Part shown: one piece after another, positions 8,069 to 16,153 of the stretch
Position numbering within the stretch: the first letter of the stretch is position 1
How the letters are laid out: each line of letters begins with the position of its first letter
DNA from: an uncultured Planctomycetota bacterium
GTDB taxonomy: Bacteria > Planctomycetota > Phycisphaerae > SM23-33
Reading direction: 5' to 3'
Length of the DNA: 49,569 nt
Assembly: GCA_903892515.1 (NCBI GenBank)
Contig: CAITIS010000103.1
Coordinates: 1 to 49,569, forward strand
The notes under the pieces: generated by a model
Database searches by the model: none
What the model was told of the DNA's origin: nothing
The model's input: the letters and a program-made list of their open reading frames with translations, nothing else
Program-made: the position numbers and the translations under genes

Positions 8069-11000
8069 CCTGCCCGAACTCACCGGCGACCAGCGGGCCG
8101 TGGTGGAGCGGCTGAACGACAGCTTGGCCGTCACCAGCGGCGCCGGCTGCGGCAAGACGCTGGTGCTGGCGTCGCGCTTGACAGAGTTGATCCTGGCCAG
8201 TCCCGACGTGAACCCCTTTGACCACTTTATGGCCCTGACCTTTACGGAAAAGGCGGCATCGGAGATGAGTGCCCGCGTGCGGCGCGTGCTGCTGGAGCGG
8301 CTCAAGGCCAGCCGCGGCGCTGACCGGCAAAAGCTGGCCCAGTGGGTCATGGAGCTGCCCGCGGCCCACATTTCCACCATCCACAGCTTTTGCAGTTGGC
8401 TGCTGCGCAAACACGCCATCGAGGCCGGCATCGACCCGGCCTTTGAGGTGCTGGCCGATGACCTGCTGAAGGATTCGCTGCAGACGCAGGCGGCGCAGGA
8501 GGCTGTGCTGGCGGCGCTGCAGGAGCAGCACTCCGACGCCATGGAGTTGCTGGGCGTGCAGGAATACGCCCGCGTCTGTGAGGATCTGGTGAGCCTGCTG
8601 AATCATCCGCTGTCGTGGCGGGCGGAGGACTTCGCCGACCCGGATGCGACCGTGCGGCGCTGGCAAGGCCTGCTGCGCGACGACGCGCTGCACCTGGCGG
8701 CGACGATGAAAAGCGATCCGGGCGTGTCAACGCTGCTTGATAAGCTGGCGAACCCGCCGTGCTCTGCCAGCGACGACAAGCTCGTCGTGGCCATCCGTGA
8801 AACGCTGGGGCAGGTTCGCGCTCTGCTGGCGCTGGATGAAAAGGACATCAGCCGCGAGAACTGGCCAAAACTGGCCAAGCCCAAGGGCGGCATTGGCTCG
8901 ATTAAGAGCTGGCTCGGCACCGAGACGCGGAAGGAGTACCGCGAAGCCGCCGGTGAACTCATCGAACGTTGCAACGAGATCGCCCAGCGGCTAGAACCTC
9001 TGGGCGAGGCCGATCTGCTGGCCGCCAAGTGCCTCAAGGCCCTGACCGAACTTGGCCGACGAGCCAAGGGCCTGTATGCGCAGCAGAAACGCCGCTCTGG
9101 CCGGCTGGACTTCGAGGACCTGATCGAACTCACCGACCGATTGCTGCGCGAGAACCACGCCATCCGCCTCCAGCTTCGCCAGACCTTCCGGCAGATGCTC
9201 ATCGACGAGTGCCAGGACACCGACGGCCGGCAGTTGCTGATGCTCTGGCTGCTCGTGTCCGACCCCGACAATCCGCCGCCGCCCGGCCGGTTGTTCATCG
9301 TCGGCGACGTCAAGCAGAGCATCTATCGCTTCCGCGGCGCCCAGGCCGAGGTCTTCAACAAGCTCTGCGCCACCTTCGGCGCTAACCGCCGGCCGCTGAC
9401 GGAATCTTTCCGCACCCACGGCCCGGGGGTGCAGTTCGTCAATCACGTCTTTGCGCCGCTGATGCCAGACTACGAGCCCATGCGTTGGAAGCGCCAGGAA
9501 GCGCCGCCGGCCCAAAGCGTGGAAATCCTGCTGGCCGAGGGCGTGTCGCACGGCGCAGCGGACTCGGCGGCCCTAGAGGCTGAGGTGATCGCCCAGCGGC
9601 TCGGCCAGATGATCGGCAGTGAGCAGCGGGTGTGGGATCGTCAGCAGAAACAGTGGCGGCCGGTGCGGCCGCGGGACGTGGCGATCCTCTTTGCCCGCAC
9701 GACCAACTGGCTCATCTACGAGCGGGCGTTGCAGCAGCGGGACATTCCCTACTACACCGTGGCGGGCGGAGGGTTCTTCAAGCAGCAGGAGGTGTACGAC
9801 GTCCTGAACGCCGTCGAGGCCGTGGAGAATCCGTACAACGACATCGCCCTGTTTGGCCTGTTGCGCGGCGGGATGATCGCTCTGGACGACAACGCCCTGG
9901 TGCGAATCGCCCTGCATGCCCAGCGGCCTTACTACGGCTCGCTGTGGGCGGCAGCGCGGTCGGCCGGGCTGGCGGACGGGCCGCGAGGGCAGGTTGAGTT
10001 CTGTCTGGATCTCGTCGCCCGCCTGCACGCGCAGAAGGACGCGCTGGGGCCACCAGGCGTGATCGAGCGGCTGCTGAAGGAGACGGGCTTTACGGGCTCG
10101 CTGCTGTCGCAGTTCCATGGCTTGCGCCGGCTGGCCAATGTGCAGCGGCTGGTGGAGACGGCCCGGGCGTCGGAGTCTGCCGGCCTGCACGGGCTGGGCG
10201 ACTTTGCGCGGCAGTTCCGGCGGCAGGTGATGGAGGAACCGCGCTTCGAGCAGGCGGCCGTGCTGGGCGAGGACGAGGACGTGGTCCGCCTTATGACCAT
10301 CCACAAGGCCAAGGGGCTGGAGTTTCCCGTGGTGGTCATTCCCGAGATGAATTGCCGGCGCGGGCAGAGGTCTGAGCGGCTGCTATACGCCGGCCAGTGG
10401 GGCGTCGTGTACAAGGGCGGCTCCGACGATGAGGGCAAGGGCAAGGAAAAGGACAAGCCCATCAGTAGCGAAGTGGCCTGGCAGCGCGAACAGGTCCAGC
10501 GCGAGCAGGAGGAGGTTCGCAAGCTGTACGTCGCGATCACGCGGCACGAGGATTATCTGCTGTTCGTTGGCCGGGGCGTGCAAGAGGACAAGAGCTTTGA
10601 GAAGGGCAGCGAATTCGCCCGGCTGGACCGGGCTCTGGGCGGGCGGATTCTGGAGTTGGCCCAGGCGTCCGGCGGGACGATTGGGTACGGGGTTGACGGC
10701 AGGTTGCAGGCCTTGGTGAAAAAGGCCACGCCCGAGCCGGTCAGCGTCAAGGGCAGGGCCATGCGGCTGGGACGCAAGCTTGTCGAGCAATCCGCCGATG
10801 GGGCGGCCTTGGCGTCGGCGCTGGCCAAGACGGGCCAGGCAGCCGAGTTGACGCTGGTGGGGCCTTTGCCGGCCAGCGGCCCGGCCAGGGGCACATTTGC
10901 GGCCACGGCCTTGGGAGACTTCGAGCGCTGCCCGCGACTGTTCCATTGGCGCTACGAGTTGCGCGTGCCGACCGAATATCGTGGCACAGCCGCCCACAGC

Positions 11001-11729
11001 GGCGGGGCGGGTGCGGTGGCCGACGCGCCCAGCGAACAGGCGAACTCCGAACAAAAACGCGGGCAGGCCTGCCCGCCCTACATTGACGCCGCCACGGCTG
11101 GGACGATCTTTCATGGCTGCATGGAGCGGCTGGACTTCGCCCAACTGGGCCAGGGCGAGCGGGCCGATATCGCGCGGCAGCTGCTGGCGGCCACGGTTTC
11201 TGAGTTTGAGTTGGAAGTGGACTATGGGCCCCTTGTGGCGGACCTATCGGCCATGCTGGACCGCCTGGCGGAATCGGAGTTGGCGGGGCAGTTGTCCGGC
11301 GCGACCGCCTCGCTGAAAGAGCTGCCCTTTGTGCTCTCGACGCCGAGCCTCGACATTGCCGGCCAGATCGACCTGCTCCTACGCGACGCCGCGGGGGCCT
11401 GGCACATCATTGATTACAAGTCGGACCGCCTCTTTGGCGATGACCTGGCCGATCACGCCAAACGCTACGAGTTGCAGATGCTCCTGTACCTGGACGCGGC
11501 CCGGCGGCACTTGGCCAGTTGTGGACAGGCCGACACGCTGGCAGACGCAACGCTGTACTTCCTGCGCACCGGCCAGTGCTGGCGGCTGGCGGATCGGCCT
11601 GGCGAGTTGGCGAATCGGCTGGCGGTGCTGGCCGAGAGCATCAACGCCTGCCGGCGCAGCGGCATCTATCCATCCAAGCGCCACGCAAGCTGCACGTTCT
11701 GCCCCTACGGCCGACTGTGCCGATCCTGA
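8061..11729 (+). CDS. addA: AddA-like UvrD-family helicase/nuclease subunit
   Basis: Partner of AddB in break resection. The 1222-residue product shows UvrD motifs in order: Walker A 'SGAGCGKT' (26-33), 'LIDECQD' (about 381), 'GDVKQSIYRFRG' (about 415), 'TIHKAKGLEF' (about 746) and 'VAITRHEDY' (about 824). A C-terminal nuclease follows with 'IIDYKSD' (about 1116). It also has a Cys in 'FERCPRLF' (about 954) and a terminal 'CTFCPYGRLC' (C-x2-C-x5-C), an Fe-S layout normally described for AddB rather than AddA. Residues about 975-1007 are a low-complexity insert carrying a repeat palindrome. ATG 8061 has GGAGGA 5-6 nt upstream; in-frame starts further upstream lie inside addB. Confidence 0.9.
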   Translation: MSSLPELTGDQRAVVERLNDSLAVTSGAGCGKTLVLASRLTELILASPDVNPFDHFMALTFTEKAASEMSARVRRVLLERLKASRGADRQKLAQWVMELPAAHISTIHSFCSWLLRKHAIEAGIDPAFEVLADDLLKDSLQTQAAQEAVLAALQEQHSDAMELLGVQEYARVCEDLVSLLNHPLSWRAEDFADPDATVRRWQGLLRDDALHLAATMKSDPGVSTLLDKLANPPCSASDDKLVVAIRETLGQVRALLALDEKDISRENWPKLAKPKGGIGSIKSWLGTETRKEYREAAGELIERCNEIAQRLEPLGEADLLAAKCLKALTELGRRAKGLYAQQKRRSGRLDFEDLIELTDRLLRENHAIRLQLRQTFRQMLIDECQDTDGRQLLMLWLLVSDPDNPPPPGRLFIVGDVKQSIYRFRGAQAEVFNKLCATFGANRRPLTESFRTHGPGVQFVNHVFAPLMPDYEPMRWKRQEAPPAQSVEILLAEGVSHGAADSAALEAEVIAQRLGQMIGSEQRVWDRQQKQWRPVRPRDVAILFARTTNWLIYERALQQRDIPYYTVAGGGFFKQQEVYDVLNAVEAVENPYNDIALFGLLRGGMIALDDNALVRIALHAQRPYYGSLWAAARSAGLADGPRGQVEFCLDLVARLHAQKDALGPPGVIERLLKETGFTGSLLSQFHGLRRLANVQRLVETARASESAGLHGLGDFARQFRRQVMEEPRFEQAAVLGEDEDVVRLMTIHKAKGLEFPVVVIPEMNCRRGQRSERLLYAGQWGVVYKGGSDDEGKGKEKDKPISSEVAWQREQVQREQEEVRKLYVAITRHEDYLLFVGRGVQEDKSFEKGSEFARLDRALGGRILELAQASGGTIGYGVDGRLQALVKKATPEPVSVKGRAMRLGRKLVEQSADGAALASALAKTGQAAELTLVGPLPASGPARGTFAATALGDFERCPRLFHWRYELRVPTEYRGTAAHSGGAGAVADAPSEQANSEQKRGQACPPYIDAATAGTIFHGCMERLDFAQLGQGERADIARQLLAATVSEFELEVDYGPLVADLSAMLDRLAESELAGQLSGATASLKELPFVLSTPSLDIAGQIDLLLRDAAGAWHIIDYKSDRLFGDDLADHAKRYELQMLLYLDAARRHLASCGQADTLADATLYFLRTGQCWRLADRPGELANRLAVLAESINACRRSGIYPSKRHASCTFCPYGRLCRS
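11050..11082 (-). repeat. GTAGGGCGGGCAGG palindrome inside addA
   Basis: Reading the minus strand, GTAGGGCGGGCAGG is followed at once by CCTGCCCGC and a run of T. The perfect GCGGGCAGG/CCTGCCCGC hairpin lies between 11057 and 11076. A related end, GTAGGGCGTGCA followed by a TGCACGC arm, occurs in the intergenic repeat block at about 26330. The preceding 'GGCACAGCCGCC' (about 10983) also matches the 35-bp repeats at 26378-26479. Codons here encode an Ala/Gly/Gln-rich stretch unlike the flanking nuclease sequence. Confidence 0.6.
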
Positions 11730-11864
11730 CGGTGGAACATGGTAGGGGTCATGGCGTGGCGTCCGGCCGTTCGGCTAAGTCCAGGTTTTGATTTCCCGCC
11801 CGCTGGCCGATTGGTATAGTGGCGGCGGCATCATCATTTATCTTATTCTGGGATTGAGGAAATC

Positions 11865-13142
11865 ATGGCTCTGCACGCAATTCGCGCTATCTTTTTGCTG
11901 GCGGTGTTGGCGATTGCCACCACGTATGCCACGACGCCCGAAATACTTAGCAATACCGGCTCGGTCTCCCCCGTGGCCAAGGTCACGCTGGTCATCCTGC
12001 TGCCGGTGGTGGTGGCGGTCCTGATCATGCTGCTGGACATCGGCGTCGAGCACAAAAGCCTCAGCAACATCAGCGGGCTGTTCTTCGGCGTGGTGGCCGG
12101 CGTGGTGCTGGCGTATGTTCTGGGGCTGGTGATCGACCTGGTCGCAGCTGTCTTTCTGCCTGTGCAGTTCGCCCAGGAAGGGCCTGCTGGGCAGACGGTC
12201 TCGCTCTCGGCCGCTCCAGCGCCGCGGCGGGCGTCGCCGGCCGGCAGCCAGAGCGCAACCACGCAGGGCGCGGCTGCCGAAGATCGCGGCGATCACGTTG
12301 CCTCGGCCAGCGGGCCCCAGTTCGTGACTGCGAGCGAGGCCAAGAAGTCGGCTCTACTGGCGATGATCAAGCTGCTCGTCGGCGCCAGCACCGTGTACTT
12401 GTGCGTGTCCTTCGTCATGCAGACCAAGGACGATTTCCGATTCATCATTCCCTACGTTGAATTCACCCGGCACAGTCGTGGCACCAGGCCGCTGCTGCTG
12501 GACACGTCGGTGGTCATCGATGGCCGGATCGCCGACATCGCCGATACACGCATTCTGACCAGCCCGCTGATTGTGCCCAAGTTCGTGCTGGAGGAGTTGC
12601 AGGGCGTGGCCGACTCTTCCGACAAGCTCAAGCGCAACCGTGGCCGGCGCGGCCTGGATATTCTCAACCGCTTGCAAGCCAACCCCAAGGTGCAGATTCG
12701 CATCAGCGACGCCCGCGTGCCGGCCGTCGAGCAGGCGACCGAAGTGGATCAGAAGCTCGTCGCGCTGGCCCAGCATCTCGACGGCGGCATCGTCACCAAC
12801 GATTACAACCTCAACAAGGTCGCGCAGCTGCGCGGCGTCGAGGTCATCAATATCAACGACCTGGCCAACGCGCTGAAGCCGGTCTTCCTGCCGGGCGAAA
12901 TGCTGGGCGTCAAGATCATCAAGCCCGGCGAAGAGGCCGGGCAGGGCATCGGCTACCTGGACGACGGCACCATGGTCGTGGCCGAACAGGCCCGCGAATA
13001 CGTGGGCCAGGAGGTCAGCATCATAGTCACGTCAGTCCTGCAGACCTCCGCCGGCCGGATGATCTTCGGCAAGCCCGACGGTGCCGCCCCGACCCGCTCC
13101 TCCGGCCCAACCCGCCCGATGAACCGAAGGCCACAGGCGTAG
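11865..13142 (+). CDS. Membrane-anchored PIN/TRAM domain protein (YacL-like)
   Basis: Likely RNA-binding nuclease-fold protein held at the membrane; the cellular role of this family is not settled. The 425-residue product has four hydrophobic spans (about 3-23, 38-60, 66-95 and 168-185). The PIN domain begins about residue 208 with 'LLLDTSVVIDGRIADIADTR', and further acidic residues lie in 'FVLEEL', 'RRGLDIL' and 'IVTNDYNLNKVA'. A C-terminal TRAM segment holds 'GYLDDGTMVVAEQAREYVG'. This order matches YacL-type proteins. The segment at about 105-155 is Ala/Ser/Pro-rich and probably disordered. ATG 11865 follows a GAGGA about 4 nt upstream. It stands alone between addA and a repeat region. Confidence 0.85.
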   Translation: MALHAIRAIFLLAVLAIATTYATTPEILSNTGSVSPVAKVTLVILLPVVVAVLIMLLDIGVEHKSLSNISGLFFGVVAGVVLAYVLGLVIDLVAAVFLPVQFAQEGPAGQTVSLSAAPAPRRASPAGSQSATTQGAAAEDRGDHVASASGPQFVTASEAKKSALLAMIKLLVGASTVYLCVSFVMQTKDDFRFIIPYVEFTRHSRGTRPLLLDTSVVIDGRIADIADTRILTSPLIVPKFVLEELQGVADSSDKLKRNRGRRGLDILNRLQANPKVQIRISDARVPAVEQATEVDQKLVALAQHLDGGIVTNDYNLNKVAQLRGVEVININDLANALKPVFLPGEMLGVKIIKPGEEAGQGIGYLDDGTMVVAEQAREYVGQEVSIIVTSVLQTSAGRMIFGKPDGAAPTRSSGPTRPMNRRPQA

Positions 13143-13278
13143 GCAAAGCCCAAAGGCGGTAGTCGGTAGGGTGTACAGGTTCTCCGCTACGTCGTTGCTG
13201 TTTGCAGCGGAGGTTCTGCACACGCGTCAGCACATCCTGTGTGCAGAACCTTTGCGATCAAGCCGCGAAGAGCCTGCC

Positions 13279-13401
13279 GGGTGCCATGGTCAGGCCGGTG
13301 TCCAGATCTGGCCACGTGCAAACGATTCCGATATCGCGGTCACCGCGTCAGTTCCTGGTCGATGCATGGCCAGCCCAAAGGCAGGGCTGACCATGGCACC
13401 C
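13279..13401 (+). mobile_element. MITE-like element, GGGTGCCATGG family, copy 1
   Basis: A 123-bp segment with terminal inverted repeats GGGTGCCATGGTCAG and CTGACCATGGCACCC. The interior keeps GGCCA half-sites, ATTCCGAT and GTCGATGCATGG blocks shared with copy 2 at 14509-14630. It has no coding capacity, so any movement would need a transposase supplied from elsewhere. Confidence 0.75.
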
Positions 13402-13482
13402 GGCAACCCGCCCGCTGTAGATTCATCCCCCTCGGGTCTGACTGTGCCAACCGGCCGGTGAGCAAGCAAATTGCGCGGGCGC

Positions 13483-13488
13483 TATAAT
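13483..13488 (+). promoter_or_regulatory. Candidate -10 box for the AKR gene
   Basis: A perfect TATAAT lies 54 nt before the chosen start of the aldo/keto reductase, in otherwise GC-rich DNA. No good -35 hexamer is seen at 16-18 nt upstream, so the promoter assignment is moderate. Confidence 0.4.
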
Positions 13489-13541
13489 GGCATAGTGAGA
13501 TGCAGTCAGAGATGTGCAGAGTCAATGTAAGGAGAAATGGT

Positions 13542-14495
13542 ATGCTCGGACCAAATCTCGAAGTTGACGTGCTTCGCGATACGACGATTCCGCTCAAGGA
13601 CGGGTCGGGCAGCATGCCCGCGCTGGGTTTCGGCACGCTGATCCCGGATCCTGTTGCCACCCGGCAAGCGGTCGAGGTAGCCCTCCAAGTCGGATTCCGC
13701 CAATTCGATTGCTCGGAGCGTTACCGCAACGAGGCCATCGTGGGCGAGGGGCTGCGAGCGGCGTTCGCGCAGCACGTTGTAAGGCGGGAAGATGTCTTCA
13801 TCGCAACCAAGCTCTGGAATAACCACCACCGGCCGGAGTACGTCAAGCCGGCCTTCGACGCCAGCCTCGCAAGGCTCGGGCTCGACTATGTCGAACTGTA
13901 CCTGATGCACACGCCCTTTGCCTTCAAGCCTGGCGACGAACAGGATCCCCGCGACGCCAGCGGCAAGGTCATATATGACGATGGCGTCACCCTGGCGGAA
14001 ACCTGGATGGCCATGGAGGATCTCGTCAAAGATGGCAGGTGCAAGTCGATAGGGGTCTCAGATTTCAGCGTTGAACAGGTGGCGGAAATATCGGCGGGCG
14101 CTCGGATTCCTCCCACGGTCGTGCATGTCGAGGCCCACCCGTACCTGCCGCAATGGGAGCTCCTGAAGTTTTGCCAGGATCGAGGGATCGTACTGCAGGC
14201 GTTCGCGGCCCTGGGGCATGGGATGGAACCCCGGCTGCTCGATGACCCGGTTATCACCGCTGTCGCGCGACGGGTCCACAAGACGCCCGCGCAGGTCCTG
14301 CTCGCCTGGGGCCTGCAGCGAGGGGCCGCCCTGCTGACCACTTCGACGACGCCTGGCCGCATACGGGAGAACTTCGAGATCTCCACGCTGCCCGATGACG
14401 CCATCGGGGAGATCAACGCGATCGGAACGCGCTACCGCTTCAACGCAGTAACCGAAACCGGCATCCCGGGGTTTATACCTCGGACAAGGCCCTGA
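13542..14495 (+). CDS. Aldo/keto reductase
   Basis: NAD(P)H-dependent reductase of the aldo/keto reductase superfamily; the physiological substrate cannot be told from sequence. The 317-residue product has the AKR start 'MPALGFGTLI' and the catalytic tetrad in order: Asp in 'FDCSERY', Tyr in the same motif, Lys in 'IATKLWNN' and His in 'YLMHTPF'. 'SIGVSDF' and the C-terminal cofactor region follow. ATG 13542 is chosen because AAGGAG (13529-13534) sits 7 nt upstream; an in-frame ATG at 13500 lacks a ribosome site. The gene is bracketed by copies of two repeat families in the same order of nesting, which suggests repeat-mediated movement or duplication of its surroundings. Confidence 0.9.
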   Translation: MLGPNLEVDVLRDTTIPLKDGSGSMPALGFGTLIPDPVATRQAVEVALQVGFRQFDCSERYRNEAIVGEGLRAAFAQHVVRREDVFIATKLWNNHHRPEYVKPAFDASLARLGLDYVELYLMHTPFAFKPGDEQDPRDASGKVIYDDGVTLAETWMAMEDLVKDGRCKSIGVSDFSVEQVAEISAGARIPPTVVHVEAHPYLPQWELLKFCQDRGIVLQAFAALGHGMEPRLLDDPVITAVARRVHKTPAQVLLAWGLQRGAALLTTSTTPGRIRENFEISTLPDDAIGEINAIGTRYRFNAVTETGIPGFIPRTRP

Positions 14496-14508
14496 AGACG
14501 GGCACGGC

Positions 14509-14630
14509 GGGTGCCATGGTCAGGCCGCTGTCCAGGTCTGGCCATGTGTGAACGATTCCGATGTCGTCGTCACCGTGTTAGTTCATGGTCGATGCATGGA
14601 CAGCCTAAAGGCAGGGCTGACCATGGCACC
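14509..14630 (+). mobile_element. MITE-like element, GGGTGCCATGG family, copy 2
   Basis: A 122-bp sibling of 13279-13401 with the same ends and clear identity along its length, including CAGGTCTGGCCA, GAACGATTCCGAT, GTCGATGCATGG and GCAGGGCTGACC. It lies 14 nt after the AKR stop codon, in the same orientation as copy 1. Confidence 0.75.
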
Positions 14631-14695
14631 GGGCGAAGCTGGGATGTTCCAAGGAAGCTTCTCTCTGCGTTCTTTGCGGCCTCTGCGGTGAGTCG

Positions 14696-14824
14696 GTAGG
14701 GTGTGCAGGTTCTCCGCTGCGTCGTTGGTGTTTGCAGCGGAGGTTCTGTACACGCGTTGGTTAGGCCGCGCATCCCGTGTGCAGAACCTTCGCGATGAAG
14801 CCGCGAAGGACCTGCACACCCTAC
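14696..14824 (+). mobile_element. MITE-like element, GTAGGGTGTGCAGG family, complete copy
   Basis: A 129-bp segment with ends GTAGGGTGTGCAGGTTC and GACCTGCACACCCTAC. Inside are two hairpins: TCCGCTGC...GCAGCGGA, then AACCTTCGCG...CGCGAAGGA. The copy at 13166-13276 matches it but lacks the last 20 or so bases. Confidence 0.75.
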
Positions 14825-14850
14825 AACTGTCGCCCCTTCGAGGCTTCACC

Positions 14851-15246
14851 TTAGTCCCCGATCAGCGCCACGGCTGAGGCGATGGCGTGGGTGTCGATGT
14901 GGCTGATGGAGATTTGAATCTCGCCGAGTTTCTTGCTTTGGGCCAGGGCGAGGCACTCGCCGGCGAGCCTGACCTTCGGCTGGCCGGTGGACTCGTTGAT
15001 GACCTCCACGTCGGTCCACTTCATCTTGCCGATCAGCCCCGTGCCCAGCAGCTTGAGCACTGCCTCCTTGGCGGCGAAGCGTCCGGCCAGGTGCTCGATC
15101 TCACGCTTCTTGCCCATGGCATACTGCTGCTCGGCGGCAGTGAAGACACGCTCCACAAACCGCCGGCCATGCCGGTCAATGGCCAGCTTAAGCCGCTGGC
15201 AGTCCACCATGTCAACGCCGTGCGCAATGCCGCTCATGAGAGGCAT
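14851..15246 (-). CDS. acpS: Holo-[acyl-carrier-protein] synthase
   Basis: Transfers 4'-phosphopantetheine from CoA to acyl carrier protein, activating it for fatty acid synthesis. The 131-residue product has the metal-binding Asp in 'GIAHGVDMVD', then 'FTAAEQQYA', 'LAGRFAAKEAVLKLLGTG', which holds the catalytic Glu/Lys helix, and 'GQPKVRLAG', all in family order and at family length. ATG 15246 and ATG 15237 are both possible and neither has a clear ribosome site. In-frame codons further upstream translate only the heptamer array and are rejected. It is the last gene of a four-gene minus-strand cluster. Confidence 0.92.
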   Translation of the reverse strand: MPLMSGIAHGVDMVDCQRLKLAIDRHGRRFVERVFTAAEQQYAMGKKREIEHLAGRFAAKEAVLKLLGTGLIGKMKWTDVEVINESTGQPKVRLAGECLALAQSKKLGEIQISISHIDTHAIASAVALIGD

Positions 15247-15291
15247 CGTAGACGGACGGCGGAGGCGAGGCAATGGGCGGGACGGAAAAGC

Positions 15292-15386
15292 GGGAATCGG
15301 GAGTTGGGAATCGGGAGTTGGGAATCGGGAGTTGGGAGTTGGGGATCGGGGATCGGGAATCGGGAGCGGGAGCGGGAGCGGGAATC
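15292..15386. repeat. GGGAATC/GGGAGTT heptamer array
   Basis: Ten 7-bp units (GGGAATC, GGGAGTT or GGGGATC) are followed by three 6-bp GGGAGC units and a final GGGAATC. Every unit begins with GGG, so the plus strand could form G-quadruplexes. The array lies just upstream of acpS, on the side its transcript would come from. Confidence 0.9.
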
Positions 15387-15439
15387 GGAAGGCGGGCTTG
15401 CCTGTCGTTGGCTTTCCTAATATCGAATACCGAATATCT

Positions 15440-15483
15440 ATTCCCGCCGTTGGCTCTCGATCCATTCCCGCCGTTGGCTCTCG
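15440..15483. repeat. Direct repeat, 20 bp twice, 24-bp period
   Basis: ATTCCCGCCGTTGGCTCTCG occurs at 15440-15459 and 15464-15483, separated by ATCC. It directly abuts the stop codon of the membrane protein gene at 15484. Confidence 0.9.
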
Positions 15484-16128
15484 TTACTTAACGAGGTCGC
15501 CGATCAGCCGGACCATATCGGGCATGCGATTGGCCACTACGGCCAGCGGGGTGGTGAGCATGACCGTCGAAATCAGCAGGAAGGTCGCGGCCATGGGCGT
15601 GGTCTGGGCGTGGATCAGGGCCAGTTCATCCGACAGGCTTTGCTCGAAGGCTTCGTGCATTGCGGCGGCGCCGGGGCCATCCAGAGTGATGGTGACGTTT
15701 CGCAGAATCGGCAGGGCGGCGAGTTTGGCGCTGACATCGTGGCCTTGCACCACGAGCGTCTTGCCGCGGCGGTCGAAGGCCATGCCGTTGGCCCGCAAAG
15801 CCCGCTCCACGGCCCGCAAGGTCTCAGGCAGCGTGAGGTTATAGATGACCCAGTTGCCTTTTCGGCCCGGGGCCAGCAGCAGGGCGGCGGCGGACACCAG
15901 GGCGGTCATGCCCAGCACCGTCCAGTACGACGCGCCCAGGTATTGCAGCACGGGCACGGCAAAGATCGGGAAGAACGCCAGCACCATCAGGACGAAGTCC
16001 GTGCGGGCGCGGAGCAACTGGGGCGTTCGCTGACTATTCAGCAGCCCTAGCAGCAGGAAGTACACCGCAGCCGGTATGACCACCGCAGCCACTTGCACGG
16101 GCAAGCTCAGTTGTTCCAAGCCTAGCAT
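15484..16128 (-). CDS. Small membrane protein of unknown function
   Basis: Not recognised. The 214-residue product has hydrophobic spans at about 10-30, 44-63 and 68-88. A soluble middle of about 90 residues has alternating hydrophobic pattern ('LRNVTITLDGPG'), and a last span lies near 178-200. No catalytic motif is seen. The start is supported by GAGAGGAT about 8 nt upstream of ATG 16128. It sits between the arginine-rich small protein and acpS on the same strand, so co-transcription is likely, though a role in lipid or acyl-carrier metabolism cannot be claimed. Confidence 0.7.
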   Translation of the reverse strand: MLGLEQLSLPVQVAAVVIPAAVYFLLLGLLNSQRTPQLLRARTDFVLMVLAFFPIFAVPVLQYLGASYWTVLGMTALVSAAALLLAPGRKGNWVIYNLTLPETLRAVERALRANGMAFDRRGKTLVVQGHDVSAKLAALPILRNVTITLDGPGAAAMHEAFEQSLSDELALIHAQTTPMAATFLLISTVMLTTPLAVVANRMPDMVRLIGDLVK

Positions 16129-16153
16129 GCGTGAATCATCCTCTCAGTAGATT

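Larger units (their letters stand above)
13143..13541. repeat. Gap holding two palindromic elements, then the promoter side of the AKR gene
   Basis: Two repeat elements abut here. 13166-13276 is a right-truncated copy of the GTAGGGTGTGCAGGTTC family (full copy at 14696-14824). 13279-13401 is a complete GGGTGCCATGGTCAGGCC...GGGCTGACCATGGCACCC element. No gene is visible. The rest holds the likely promoter of the next gene. Confidence 0.8.
14496..14850. repeat. Repeat-filled gap between the AKR gene and acpS
   Basis: No gene. It holds GGGTGCCATGG copy 2 (14509-14630), a reverse-oriented 'CTCTGCG..CTTTGCGGCCTCTGCGG' repeat (about 14660-14690), and a full GTAGGGTGTGCAGG element (14696-14824). 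Confidence 0.8.

Noticed and set aside
13143..13541. Small overlapping ORFs of 60-96 codons
   Set aside because: They translate palindromic elements in several frames, lack ribosome sites and show no protein-like pattern.
15247..15465. N-terminal extension of acpS by 73 codons
   Set aside because: It translates the heptamer array into a Pro/Leu/Arg-rich peptide; AcpS family proteins start at about 15246 or 15237.
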